64,000 nt of DNA from Peteryoungia desertarenae (GTDB lineage Bacteria > Pseudomonadota > Alphaproteobacteria > Rhizobiales > Rhizobiaceae), in NCBI RefSeq assembly GCF_005860795.2, contig NZ_CP058350.1, positions 3,130,501-3,194,500 on the forward strand. Direction: 5' to 3'. This document shows, one piece after another, positions 35,007 to 46,554 of the stretch (position 1 is the first letter of the stretch; each line of letters opens with the position of its first letter). The position numbers and the translations under genes were made by a program. A model generated the notes under the pieces. The model did no database searches and was not told the origin of the DNA. It was given only the letters and a program-made list of their open reading frames with translations.

Positions 35007-35114
35007 CTATTGGGGTTCGCTTTCGCGGAGGTTGAACCGAGTTCCGAATGCCAGTTTGATGGCGAGCGCGGAAGTGATAGCGCTCACACATAAGGCCCAG
35101 GCACGCTGTTCCAC
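35007..35114 (-). CDS. Possible 35-residue membrane peptide after creA
   Basis: GTG at 35114 to TAG at 35007-35009. The peptide has a hydrophobic middle (WALCVSAITSALAIKLAFG) and a polar end (RFNLRESEPQ). It begins 15 bases past the creA stop, and the strong minus-strand terminator lies 58 bases beyond its end, so it is inside the creA transcription unit. No clear ribosome site was found. It may be genuine or chance. Confidence 0.3.
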   Translation of the reverse strand: MEQRAWALCVSAITSALAIKLAFGTRFNLRESEPQ

Positions 35115-35128
35115 CCAGGATTGGCTGA

Positions 35129-35626
35129 CTATTCAGGCTTGCCCGAAAGCCAGACCACGGGCTCACCGAAGAGCGGCACGGTCGAAATGGCCATTTTCGC
35201 CGAACCATCAACGACCTGCCGCGAATGGATCAGGTAAATCAACGTGTCATTGGTCTTGTCATAGATGCGATTGACCAGAAGCGACTTCCAGATGATCGAT
35301 CGCCCCTCGCGAAACACCTCTTCACCCTCTGTCGAGAGATCGATATCGCCGATCTCGATCGGGCCAGTCTGGCGGCAGGCAATCGAACTGTTGGAGGGAT
35401 CCTCAAACCAGTTGCCTTTTGACAGACGGTCGATGAGGGACCGGTCGAAATAGCTGACGTGGCAGGTCACGCCCTTGACCTTCGGATCTGACACCGCCTC
35501 GACAATGATATCATTGCCGACCCAGTCGACTCCAACTTCGCCAACAACTTCGGCTGACGCCGAAACTGGCGAAGCGACAATAACCGCGGCACCCAGAAGA
35601 TTACGCAGTGAAGGAAGAAATCTCAT
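35129..35626 (-). CDS. creA: CreA family periplasmic protein
   Basis: 165 residues. The signal peptide ends near SASAEVVG. The mature part matches CreA: VGVDWVGNDIIVEAVSDPKVKGVTCHVSYFDR, DPSNSSIACRQTGPIEIGDI and the late IYLIHSRQVVDGSAK. Two cysteines (VTCH, IACR) could form a disulfide. CreA is widespread in proteobacteria; its function is not established. It lies 49 bases from the end of the exonuclease gene on the same strand. Confidence 0.9.
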   Translation of the reverse strand: MRFLPSLRNLLGAAVIVASPVSASAEVVGEVGVDWVGNDIIVEAVSDPKVKGVTCHVSYFDRSLIDRLSKGNWFEDPSNSSIACRQTGPIEIGDIDLSTEGEEVFREGRSIIWKSLLVNRIYDKTNDTLIYLIHSRQVVDGSAKMAISTVPLFGEPVVWLSGKPE

Positions 35627-35675
35627 GACATGAACTCCGCTTTCATCCGCTCTGACTTAAGCATGAATTGTGGGC

Positions 35676-36305
35676 TTACAAGGCGCGGGCAGCCACCTTC
35701 CGGGCCGAACAGGCCTGATAGCCCGTCGGATGAAGGCGCCCCGGTGTCAGATCGATGAAGCGTGCCAGATCCAGCACATGAGCCACCCCTTTGTCGCGCG
35801 CCATGGCAATCGATGCCGCAGCACAGACAGCCGCATCCTCTGCCGCATTGTGATGAACAAAGCGCAGACCGAGATGTCCCGCAAGAATGTTGAGCTTGTG
35901 GGATGGCAGATGTGGCCAGACCTTCTGGGCCATTTTGACGGAGCATAGATAGCTGAAACTCGGATAGGACAATCCATAGCCGTCCAGTGACGCCCGCCAC
36001 ACAGAAAAGTCGAAGGCCGCATTATGGGCGATCATGGTCGCACCGGCGAAGTCATCGGCAAATTCATCCATTACTTCCGGAAATTCGGCAGCATCTTCAA
36101 CATGCTCGGGGCGGATACCGTGGATCGCGATGTTGAAGGAGGAGAAGCGCATGCTCTTTGGGCGGATCAACCGCTCTTCGATCCGCACGACTTGCCCACC
36201 GTCGATCCAGGCAAGCCCGACGGAACAGGCGCTGCCGCGCTCTTCGTTGGCGGTCTCAAAATCGATGGCAATCGTCTTGCCGGTGGCTTCCAATGCAGAT
36301 GACAT
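35676..36305 (-). CDS. DEDDh 3'-5' exonuclease (DnaQ/RNase T type)
   Basis: 209 residues. ExoI is AIDFETAN (Asp/Glu), ExoII AHNAAFDFSVW (Asp), ExoIII HHNAAEDAAVC (His/Asp), giving the full DEDDh set. It is a stand-alone exonuclease domain with a short C-terminal extension, and lacks the polymerase-binding region of true DnaQ and any UvrC-like part. It probably trims DNA or RNA 3' ends; the substrate is undetermined. It is divergent from the RNA helicase gene across 268 bases. Confidence 0.9.
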   Translation of the reverse strand: MSSALEATGKTIAIDFETANEERGSACSVGLAWIDGGQVVRIEERLIRPKSMRFSSFNIAIHGIRPEHVEDAAEFPEVMDEFADDFAGATMIAHNAAFDFSVWRASLDGYGLSYPSFSYLCSVKMAQKVWPHLPSHKLNILAGHLGLRFVHHNAAEDAAVCAAASIAMARDKGVAHVLDLARFIDLTPGRLHPTGYQACSARKVAARAL

Positions 36306-36573
36306 GACCCTGACTTAAACTGTTGACCGGTTTCGGACAACATCAGGGTCGGTGATTGCGGACCGCAGCACACAGTGCCCCGCTGTGACTGACGGGCCCA
36401 TGCCTCCATCAGGTGAAGCACCGGTACTCAGCCGTCTTCACCATAGTCGCCCCTTTTGCACCCAGCCCCCTATACTTTCAGGGCGTGTGCGAGTAGGAAC
36501 AGGTCAACATACCCGCAATCGGCGGGCGCGGTGCTTTGGCCCGCTTTGGTGACCCATTTCGAAAGACGAACCG

Positions 36574-38583
36574 ATGACTGATTTTGACGGCATCGTCCCG
36601 GCGATTGCCGAGGCCTTGCGCAAACGTGGCTATGACACGTTGACCCCTGTTCAACAGGCCATGATCGACCCCGAACTTGAAGGCCGCGATGCGCTGGTTT
36701 CGGCCCAGACAGGATCAGGCAAGACAGTCGCTTTCGGACTGGCACTGGCACCGACATTGCTTGGCGAGGAGCAGCGGTTTGGTCGCGCTGAACGTCCTCT
36801 GGCTCTGGCAATTGCACCGACGCGCGAACTGGCCATACAGGTCAAGCGTGAGCTGGAATGGCTTTACGAGATGACGGGCGCCGTTATCGCCTCATGCGTC
36901 GGCGGCATGGATGTTCGAAACGAACGTCGCGCGCTTGAGCGTGGTGCCCATATCGTCGTCGGCACCCCCGGTCGACTTCGCGACCATATCACACGTGGTG
37001 CGCTCGATCTTTCGCAACTGCGTGCGGTGGTTCTGGACGAAGCCGATGAAATGCTCGATCTCGGCTTCCGTGAGGATCTGGAATTCATCCTGGAAGCATC
37101 ACCCGATGATCGTCGCACATTGATGTTCTCGGCAACGGTGCCGCGTTCGATTGCGGATCTCGCCAAGAATTTCCAGCGCAATGCGAAACGCATCGAAACG
37201 GTGTCGGAAAAGAAGCAGCATGTCGACATCGATTATCGCGCGCTGGTGGTGGCCAATCCGGACCGGGAAAACGCCATCATCAATGTGTTGCGTTTTTATG
37301 AGGCACGCAACGCTATCGTGTTCTGTTCAACGCGTGCCGCCGTCAATCACCTGACCGCGCGTCTGCACAATCGCGGCTTCTCGGTCGTGGCGCTTTCCGG
37401 GGAGCTGTCACAGAATGAGCGCACCCACGCGCTGCAGGCCATGCGTGACGGTCGCGCCCGCGTCTGTATTGCGACCGACGTTGCCGCCCGTGGCATCGAT
37501 CTGCCGGGCCTGGAACTTGTCATCCACGCCGACCTGCCGACGAATTCCGAAACACTGCTGCACCGTTCTGGCCGCACAGGACGCGCTGGCAACAAAGGCG
37601 TTTCTGCGTTGATCGTTCCAGTCAACGCCCGCCGCAAGGCCGAGCGCTTGCTGGGCGGCGCCAATGTCCAGCCAACCTGGGCGCTACCGCCCTCCGCCGA
37701 TGAGGTCATCGCCAGAGATGATGAACGTCTGCTGGCCGATCCCGTTCTCTCGGAAGCGATCAACGTGGATGAAGCCCCCTTCATCACAACCCTGCTTCAG
37801 ACCTATAGTGCCGAACAGGTCGCCGCAGCCTTTGTCCGCCTTCAGCGCGGCAACCGTTCGGCGCCCGAGGATCTCATCCCGGTCAATATGCAGGCCGAAC
37901 GCAAGCGCAAGGAACCCGACTACGCAAACCCATCCAGCGCCGCGACCAGGCCCCGCAGCGAATTTGGGTCGGCTGTGTGGTTCTCCCTATCAGTCGGACG
38001 CCGCCAGAATGCCGAACCGCGCTGGCTGATCCCGATGCTCTGCCGCAACGGCAACATCACCAAGAACGAAATCGGCGCCATCAAGATGCAGCCCGAGGAA
38101 ACCTTCATCGAGATCGCCCAGAGCAATGTCGATGCTTTCCTGGGGGCCCTTGGTCCAAACAAGCAGTTGGAGCGCGGGATCACCGTGAAACAGTTGCCTG
38201 GAGCACCTGACTTCTCTGCACCGCCCAAGGACCGCCCTGCCCGTCCGCCACGCGAAGAGACCGAACGCAAGTCTTTCGGCGATAAGAAGGCCCATGGCGA
38301 CAAGAAGCCTTACGCTGGCAAATCCGGAACCAGTGAGCGGCGAACCTACAAGGACGACATGGCCCGCGCCGATGCCGAGGTCTGGGGAGATGCGCCTGCG
38401 AAGGGCAAGCGCGACGATTCGACTGGGGCGAAATCCTCTGGCCCGAAGAAACCGAAAGGCGCCTCGAATGCCTGGGACAAATCCGGAAAGGCGGACTGGT
38501 CCGGCAAGCCGAGAGGCAAGTCGAACGACCGCAAGCCGGCAGGAGCCTCAGGAAAAAAATTCAAGCCGAAGTCTGGCGCCTGA
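36574..38583 (+). CDS. DEAD-box RNA helicase, DbpA/CsdA-like
   Basis: 669 residues. The Q motif (LTPVQQAMI) and AQTGSGKT (44-51) are followed by PTRELAIQV, VVLDEADEMLDLGF, SATVP, ARGIDLPG and HRSGRTGRAG. A DbpA-type RNA-binding domain sits at about 470-545 (VWFSLSVGRRQNAEPRWLIP, RNGNITKNEIGAIKMQ). A Lys/Arg/Gly/Ser-rich disordered tail (about 550-669) probably binds RNA. Likely roles are ribosome assembly or RNA decay and cold growth. The 268-base upstream gap could hold a regulated leader, but no cold-shock element was identified. Confidence 0.93.
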   Translation: MTDFDGIVPAIAEALRKRGYDTLTPVQQAMIDPELEGRDALVSAQTGSGKTVAFGLALAPTLLGEEQRFGRAERPLALAIAPTRELAIQVKRELEWLYEMTGAVIASCVGGMDVRNERRALERGAHIVVGTPGRLRDHITRGALDLSQLRAVVLDEADEMLDLGFREDLEFILEASPDDRRTLMFSATVPRSIADLAKNFQRNAKRIETVSEKKQHVDIDYRALVVANPDRENAIINVLRFYEARNAIVFCSTRAAVNHLTARLHNRGFSVVALSGELSQNERTHALQAMRDGRARVCIATDVAARGIDLPGLELVIHADLPTNSETLLHRSGRTGRAGNKGVSALIVPVNARRKAERLLGGANVQPTWALPPSADEVIARDDERLLADPVLSEAINVDEAPFITTLLQTYSAEQVAAAFVRLQRGNRSAPEDLIPVNMQAERKRKEPDYANPSSAATRPRSEFGSAVWFSLSVGRRQNAEPRWLIPMLCRNGNITKNEIGAIKMQPEETFIEIAQSNVDAFLGALGPNKQLERGITVKQLPGAPDFSAPPKDRPARPPREETERKSFGDKKAHGDKKPYAGKSGTSERRTYKDDMARADAEVWGDAPAKGKRDDSTGAKSSGPKKPKGASNAWDKSGKADWSGKPRGKSNDRKPAGASGKKFKPKSGA

Positions 38584-38637
38584 AGGAACAAATGACGCTC
38601 GCCGACATTGCCAAGGCAATGAAAGGCGGGCGGGGAA

Positions 38638-39486
38638 ATGGAAGATTGGGGCCTCAGGCCGACTGAAAAGATCGACAGGACCGATTTTCTGAAAGGCTTG
38701 GCGCGTGCCATGGCTGGCGCCTTGATCTTCGCCCTGCCGATGCTGATGACAATGGAGATGTGGCAGATTGGCGCCTCAATCAGCCGCTTCAAGCTGCTCA
38801 ATCTTCTCCTGGTCAGCCTGCCCCTGCTCGCGCTCCTGTCCCACCGCATGGGTTTTGAAGAGACCCATGACTGGGGTCAGTCCCTGCGTGATACTATAAT
38901 CGCCATGGCCCTCGCGATCCTGACATCTGCCTTGCTGCTCGCGGCACTTGGCGTATTGAAAACGGACATGTCCGTGGATGAATGGGCCGGCAAGATAGCA
39001 ATACAGGCGGTACCCGCCAGCATTGGTGCCTTGCTCGGTCGCAGCCAGTTGGCCAATAGGGACGAGGACGAGGACCAGGAGAAGAAGCGGCGCTACAGCT
39101 ATGGCGGTGAACTCGGCCTGATGACGGTCGGAGCATTGTTTCTGTCACTCAACGTGGCTCCGACGGAAGAGATGGTGCTCCTGTCCTACAAGATCACCGA
39201 CTGGCACGCCATCCTGTTGATCCTGCTGTCAGTCGGGATCATGCACGGCTTCGTCTATGCTGTATCCTTCGACGGAGGTCATGAACTCTCACCCGACGCC
39301 CCATGGTGGCACGCCCTGATCCGCTTCACGCTGCCGGGTTACACGCTTGCCGCGATTGTCAGCCTCTTCACGCTCTGGATCTTCGACCAGACAGCAGGGA
39401 CTTCGGCTATGATGATCGCTCTTTCTGTCGTCGTCCTCGCCGTGCCAGCAGCCATCGGCGCTGCTGGAGCGCGCCTCCTTCTTTAG
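38638..39486 (+). CDS. TIGR02587-family integral membrane protein
   Basis: 282 residues with about seven membrane segments. FLKGLARAMAGALIFALPMLMTMEMW, the polar loop with DEDEDQEKKRRYSYGGELGLM and the NVAPTEEMVLLSYKI segment correspond to the family recorded as TIGR02587. Function is unknown. It is always interesting in pairing with TIGR02588, as here: the partner begins 7 bases after its stop. A GGGG ribosome site precedes the ATG. Confidence 0.85.
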   Translation: MEDWGLRPTEKIDRTDFLKGLARAMAGALIFALPMLMTMEMWQIGASISRFKLLNLLLVSLPLLALLSHRMGFEETHDWGQSLRDTIIAMALAILTSALLLAALGVLKTDMSVDEWAGKIAIQAVPASIGALLGRSQLANRDEDEDQEKKRRYSYGGELGLMTVGALFLSLNVAPTEEMVLLSYKITDWHAILLILLSVGIMHGFVYAVSFDGGHELSPDAPWWHALIRFTLPGYTLAAIVSLFTLWIFDQTAGTSAMMIALSVVVLAVPAAIGAAGARLLL

Positions 39487-39493
39487 GCTCACA

Positions 39494-39904
39494 ATGACAA
39501 CCAAGCACAGGGACATGCACCATGAAACGACAAGCGGCCATTGGATCGAATGGGCAACCGGCGTGCTGTCTGTTTTGCTGGTCATGTCCTTGATTAGCTG
39601 GATCGGCTGGCGGGCGCTCACCGGCGTGGACGAACCGCCTCTTTTCGAAGTGAAGCCGCACCTGAGTGAAGCAGTGCACCAAGACCATCGCGTAGACTTT
39701 ACCGTCACCAATCAGGCCCGACAAACGGCGGCCTCGGTCGTGATAAGAGGCATACTGTCTCATGGTGCCGTAAAACTGGAAGAAGTAGATGTGACTTTCG
39801 ACTATATCCCCGGAGAGTCAGAGGTCCGTGGGGCAATGATCTTCCGAACTGACCCAACAGAAGCATCGATAACCATGGGCGTAGTCAGCTACAGAGAACC
39901 TTGA
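39494..39904 (+). CDS. TIGR02588-family membrane-anchored protein
   Basis: 136 residues. A short cytoplasmic start is followed by one membrane helix (about 22-43) and a beta-rich periplasmic domain with HRVDFTVTNQARQTAASVVIRG and ending VVSYREP. It matches the family recorded as TIGR02588, the usual neighbour of TIGR02587. The two probably form one membrane complex; its job is unknown. About 240 AT-rich bases separate it from the next gene. Confidence 0.85.
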   Translation: MTTKHRDMHHETTSGHWIEWATGVLSVLLVMSLISWIGWRALTGVDEPPLFEVKPHLSEAVHQDHRVDFTVTNQARQTAASVVIRGILSHGAVKLEEVDVTFDYIPGESEVRGAMIFRTDPTEASITMGVVSYREP

Positions 39905-40143
39905 AAGAATTCGAATGACAACTCAAGTTTGAGAAAAGACTTATATACAAGTAAAAGGTTGCATTCCAGGTAGTCTATCGATAGTATACTTTCGGTTGAG
40001 TCGATGACAATTCAAGTGGCTGTCACGAGGCCATGGACCCCGCGAACCGCGACCGGCCAACCAAGTTTCTTGGTACGGACCTTATCAGAAAACATCTCGT
40101 CTCACGTGGCATCGTGGCGGGTTTCAAAAGGAAAAAGGCCAGA

Positions 40144-40989
40144 ATGTTCAAAGCGTTTATTCAGCGAAGCATAAGCCAGGATTTCGATCTGGCCCAGTTC
40201 GTTAACGCCCAGACGATCATTCGCTTTTCTCTCCGGTTGGCGATCCGAATCGCACTGCTGGCTGCCCTGATCGTGATACTGGCACTGTCTGTGATGGATC
40301 TGTTTGGAATCCTGCGCTATCCGCTGATGCGCGACCTTCTGATCGGAGTGGCAATCACCCTGCCGCTGGCTTTCACGCTCACCATGCTGACATCGCTCTA
40401 TGTCGGTTATGGCGTCATGCATCTGGCGACCACACGGCGGGAGTACGAGCATCTCAGTCGAACGGACATGTTGTCCGGCCTGCTCAATCGCCGGGCCTTC
40501 ATCTCGGAAATCACCGACCACATGGAAGGCCATCTCCTGCTGCTCGATATTGATCGTTTCAAACAGGTCAATGACCATTTTGGCCACCAGACCGGCGACC
40601 ATGTTATCGCCGCCGTATCCGAAAAACTGAAGCAATCGATCGGCCCTCAGCATCTGATTGCCCGCCTTGGTGGCGAAGAATTTGCGGTCTTTTTTCAGGA
40701 TGTGGAGGACACTCAAGTCATACGCCTCGCCGAGAGAGCACGCCACGCCATAGCGTCGACCGAAATTCCAGCCGACGGACAAATCATTCGGGTCACCGTC
40801 TCCGGTGGCCTTGCGAGACGCCGCAGTGGACTGAGCTTTGCCCAGGCCTACGCCATGGCGGATCGTGCGCTCTACTGCGCGAAGGCGTCCGGTCGCAACC
40901 GTCTCGTGAGCGAGCGCGAACTGGACCCGGTCATTGCCGAGGGATTACCCGTACCCATGGCCAGGCATGATCTGGCCGTTGCGACCTGA
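40144..40989 (+). CDS. Membrane diguanylate cyclase (GGDEF)
   Basis: 281 residues. Two or more membrane segments (about 30-52 and 63-92) precede a GGDEF domain with LSRTDMLSGLLNRRAF, LLLDIDRFKQVNDHFGH and the active site GGEEF at 176-180. It makes cyclic di-GMP from GTP. The position of the usual inhibitory RxxD site, five residues before GGEEF, reads GPQH, so product inhibition through that site is unlikely. I chose the ATG at 40144, just after an AGGAAAAAGG stretch; the reading from 40033 adds 37 residues without family support. A paralogue lies at 55807-56670. Confidence 0.92.
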   Translation: MFKAFIQRSISQDFDLAQFVNAQTIIRFSLRLAIRIALLAALIVILALSVMDLFGILRYPLMRDLLIGVAITLPLAFTLTMLTSLYVGYGVMHLATTRREYEHLSRTDMLSGLLNRRAFISEITDHMEGHLLLLDIDRFKQVNDHFGHQTGDHVIAAVSEKLKQSIGPQHLIARLGGEEFAVFFQDVEDTQVIRLAERARHAIASTEIPADGQIIRVTVSGGLARRRSGLSFAQAYAMADRALYCAKASGRNRLVSERELDPVIAEGLPVPMARHDLAVAT

Positions 40990-41011
40990 ATTTCGTCCCT
41001 CGATCGTGCTC

Positions 41012-41821
41012 CTATTTGGTGCCGTTGAGATTCCAGTCATAGCTGAGATAGCGCAACCGGTAATCGCCTCTTCGGGCGGCTTCCTGGGCCGTAGCATCCA
41101 GTCCCATCGCCTCACCATACAGCGCCAGGAACGCACCGATCGTATTCGTCCCGCGAAACCCCGTCTCAAAGTCCTCGCCATACCATTTGAAGATCGAGGA
41201 AATCTCGAGAGCCTGCCCATTCAGCCGATTTCGCGTCCTGTCCGCCAGAAACAGTTTCGTCTGCTCGTCAAGCTGCCGGTCAAGCGCTTGGCCGCTATAG
41301 GCCTCGGCACGCAGATCCGGGCAGCCGATACTGGCACAATTGACGGCAAAGTGGATCCGGGGATCATTGTAGCGGCCAGAGCCTCGGATCATCCCGTGTT
41401 CGACATCATCGAGCGAATGCATAACGCCAAACAACGGCACGATCTCGCGCTTCCAGGGTGACGCAAAGACCCCGCCCAGGTCCCGGATGGACTTCAGCCC
41501 CGGATACCCTGTCAGAATCGATTCGATCGTATGGGCATTATAGACATTGATCAGAAATGCCAGTTGCTCGTCTTTCGACCAACCGTCAAAGGTTGCCCGC
41601 GACACTGCCGCCGTCTTTTCGAGATAGCTGGCAAGTCGCGCCCTGTCCCTCTTGAAACCATCATAGTCCACGCGCGTGGCACGACCCTTATCCCACGGCT
41701 TCACATGGGCCTTGAGCAACGCATCCAAGGCCGAATGATCGAACGAGGCCGCCTGAGCTCCACCGGCCACCCCCAGGACAATCATGATCGCAACGCACAA
41801 ACGAGAAATGAAATACAGCAA
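41012..41821 (-). CDS. DUF547 family exported protein (TTG start)
   Basis: 269 residues. The signal peptide ends GGAQAAS. The DUF547 domain follows, with FLINVYNAHTIESIL, the IHFAVNCASIGCPDL cysteine motif and a late IFKWYGEDFE. Function is not established. No ATG stands near the signal peptide start. A perfect AGGAGG six bases before a TTG at 41821 fixes the start, whereas the ATG-like reading to 41986 runs into ligA. It converges on the cyclase gene (22-base gap). Confidence 0.9.
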   Translation of the reverse strand: MLYFISRLCVAIMIVLGVAGGAQAASFDHSALDALLKAHVKPWDKGRATRVDYDGFKRDRARLASYLEKTAAVSRATFDGWSKDEQLAFLINVYNAHTIESILTGYPGLKSIRDLGGVFASPWKREIVPLFGVMHSLDDVEHGMIRGSGRYNDPRIHFAVNCASIGCPDLRAEAYSGQALDRQLDEQTKLFLADRTRNRLNGQALEISSIFKWYGEDFETGFRGTNTIGAFLALYGEAMGLDATAQEAARRGDYRLRYLSYDWNLNGTK

Positions 41822-41961
41822 CGGAGACCTCCTGAAAACCCGGACAAATGTCCGTCCTCGCAGATAGCGCACAAACGGACGGATCAAGAGGTTGGTCGCC
41901 GGTATCACGCAATTCTTACAAAGGCGGACCGTGGTGTTGATGGTGTTGGAGAAGCCGCAGC

Positions 41962-44193
<2,232 letters not shown>

Positions 44194-45015
44194 CTAATCC
44201 ACCGTCGTGGCCAGGTCGAGCCTGGCAAGCAGCGGAAGATGGTCGGACGCCCGACGCGCCAGCGGACTGTCATGTACGGAAACCTCGGAGATCAGGCCCG
44301 GACGATTGGCCATGATCCGGTCAAGCGACAGCACCGGAAGGCGGGCCGGAAAGCTCGGAACCGGTGGCGGAAGTGGTCCGAACATGGGTTCAAGCCGCGT
44401 CAGGGCCGAGCCTGGCCCGAGCCGCCACTCGTTGAAGTCGCCCATCAAGAGTGTCGGTCGCGCATCACGCTTTTGCAGGAGGTCAAGGATCACATCGGCC
44501 TGCTGCCGACGCGCCCAGCGCATCAGGCCGAGATGCGCCGCAATCACCCGAAGCGACGCACGCCCCTCCAGATCGATTTCCGCAACCAGCGCGCCGCGTG
44601 GCTCAAGACCCGGCAGGGCGATCTGATGCACGTCCTTGACGATCCCCTGGCGGAAAAGCAGCACATTGCCCCGCCAGCCATGCGCGCGCGCATGGGCCTT
44701 GGTGGCCGGCGTGACAGGGACCGGCACAAGTCCAGTCTCAAGCCGCAACCGACCGAGATCGAGAAGTCCGATCCGCTCGCCAAACCGTTTGTCGGCTTCC
44801 TGCAACGCAATCACGTCCGGACCGATCTCCCGGATCACATCAATGACCCGATCCGGATCAAACCGTCCATCCGTGCCGACGCATTTGTGTACATTGTAGG
44901 AGGCAACGGTGATGTGATCACTCGCCGACGAGAGACCCGCATCTGCCGGACTGCGGTCACGATTGCGCAAGGATGCGATCATGGTGCGCGCGAGACTGGG
45001 CTTACTCTTCGCCAT
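44194..45015 (-). CDS. Endonuclease/exonuclease/phosphatase (EEP) family protein
   Basis: 273 residues. Motifs of the EEP (DNase I-like) fold are VASYNVHKCVGTDGRFDPDRV, IALQEADKRFG (catalytic Glu), GDFNEW (Asp/Asn) and SDHLPLLARLDL (His). Substrates in this superfamily range from DNA to phospholipids and inositol phosphates. The gene lies 39 bases downstream of the cardiolipin synthase gene; many rhizobial genomes pair these two enzymes, so a phosphodiester of lipid or nucleic acid is equally possible. Confidence 0.88.
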   Translation of the reverse strand: MAKSKPSLARTMIASLRNRDRSPADAGLSSASDHITVASYNVHKCVGTDGRFDPDRVIDVIREIGPDVIALQEADKRFGERIGLLDLGRLRLETGLVPVPVTPATKAHARAHGWRGNVLLFRQGIVKDVHQIALPGLEPRGALVAEIDLEGRASLRVIAAHLGLMRWARRQQADVILDLLQKRDARPTLLMGDFNEWRLGPGSALTRLEPMFGPLPPPVPSFPARLPVLSLDRIMANRPGLISEVSVHDSPLARRASDHLPLLARLDLATTVD

Positions 45016-45054
45016 GACCGTCCTTCCTTCTTACATCCTCTACATTCTCCTGGA

Positions 45055-46503
45055 TCATAGATAGGGTGATCCGAGCCAGAGAAAACGTTCAAACAGGCGA
45101 AGCGGAAATGGTCTGGCCCGCAAGGTGGGCAGATCGAGTTCTTCGGAATTGTCGATGGACCGCTGGATCCGCCTGTTGATCTGTGCCGTGAAGTCCCTGT
45201 CATAGACCTCCAGATCGATTTCGAAATTCAGGCGAAGCGAACGGGAATCCAGATTGGATGAACCGACAAAACTCCATTGGTCGTCAACGGTCAGCAGTTT
45301 TGAATGATCAAACGGACCGAAGGCCCGATAGACCCGGCACCCTTCCCGCAGCACGGGTTCGAGCTGGGCCATCATGGCGTGGCCGACCAGCGCCAGATTG
45401 TTGCTTGCCGGCAGCACGATTTCGACAGAGACACCCCGGCGCGCGGCAGTGTTCAGTGCGGAGAGGAAGATATTGTCCGGCAGGAAATACGGCGACATGA
45501 TCCGGATCGAACGCTGCGCCACTGAAAACGCGCCGATGAGCACTTTGTGATTGGCTTCCAGATTGGCGTCCGGCCCGGAGGCAACCGCGCGCGCCAGACA
45601 GGGTTCGCCGGGCGGCAGATCATCGAACGCGATCTGCCAGGCTCCCCCGACAAGCGCCTCCCCCGTCTCGAAATGCCAGTCTTCGGCAGCAATCGACAGG
45701 ATTTCCGCAACCACGGGTCCCGCGACCTTGAAATGCGTGTCCAGCGAAGCATTCGGCCCGGCAAAGTCCGCACGAATGTTCATCCCGCCGACAAAAGCGG
45801 TCTGGCCATCCACAACCATGATCTTGCGGTGAGTGCGAAGGTTCGCATAGGGAAGTCTCAAACCGGCAATGACCTTACCGTTGAACGTCTCAACCGGAAC
45901 ATCGGCATCTCGCAGATGGCCGATGATGCTCGGTACGCTGTAGCGGGCGCCAACCGCATCCACCAGCACACGAACAGCCACTCCTCGCCGATGGGCCTCG
46001 ATCAGACGGTCGGCGAGCCTGAGCCCCACCTCGTCCCGGTCAAAGATATAGGTCTCCAGAATGATGCTGCGCTCAGCCGCGTCGATCGCCGCACCCATCG
46101 CTTCGTAAGTCACATCCCCGGTTTCAAGCATCGAGATGCGATTGCTGCAGGACAGCGGATGGCGGGTTACATAATCGCCGAGCCGCTTGAGCGCACCGAA
46201 CGCCGAACCGAACTGGCTTTCGACAGTGCTGCGGCCAATCGTGTATTGCGAAAGGTCGCGCCAGATTTCGTCCAGCTGATAGGCGCGCCGAGACCTTATG
46301 GACGCGCGCCGTATCCGATTGATGCCCACAACCCCGTAGATCATGGCACCGATCAGCGGCGACAGCACGATAACGCCGACCCAGCCAAGAGCCGAGCGCA
46401 CCTCGCGCTTGGTCATGGCGGCATGAGTCGCTGCAATCGTCCCGAAAATTACCGAGAGTGTCGCAAGAACATGCGGCCAGTAGACGGTGGAAAACTCATA
46501 CAT
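45055..46503 (-). CDS. cls: Cardiolipin synthase / phospholipase D-like
   Basis: 482 residues. Two N-terminal membrane helices (about 8-28 and 38-60) precede two PLD domains with HKD motifs H225-K227-D232 (THRKIMVVDGQTAFVGGMNI) and H400-K402-D407 (DHSKLLTVDDQWSFVGSSN). Bacterial Cls enzymes join phosphatidylglycerol molecules to cardiolipin; related enzymes use phosphatidylethanolamine. It is at the inner membrane. It lies 51 bases after recN and just before the EEP gene. Confidence 0.92.
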   Translation of the reverse strand: MYEFSTVYWPHVLATLSVIFGTIAATHAAMTKREVRSALGWVGVIVLSPLIGAMIYGVVGINRIRRASIRSRRAYQLDEIWRDLSQYTIGRSTVESQFGSAFGALKRLGDYVTRHPLSCSNRISMLETGDVTYEAMGAAIDAAERSIILETYIFDRDEVGLRLADRLIEAHRRGVAVRVLVDAVGARYSVPSIIGHLRDADVPVETFNGKVIAGLRLPYANLRTHRKIMVVDGQTAFVGGMNIRADFAGPNASLDTHFKVAGPVVAEILSIAAEDWHFETGEALVGGAWQIAFDDLPPGEPCLARAVASGPDANLEANHKVLIGAFSVAQRSIRIMSPYFLPDNIFLSALNTAARRGVSVEIVLPASNNLALVGHAMMAQLEPVLREGCRVYRAFGPFDHSKLLTVDDQWSFVGSSNLDSRSLRLNFEIDLEVYDRDFTAQINRRIQRSIDNSEELDLPTLRARPFPLRLFERFLWLGSPYL

Positions 46504-46554
46504 GGTGCCGGAGCGAAACAGGTTTCTTGCAGGATTGCAACGTCCATATGGGGA

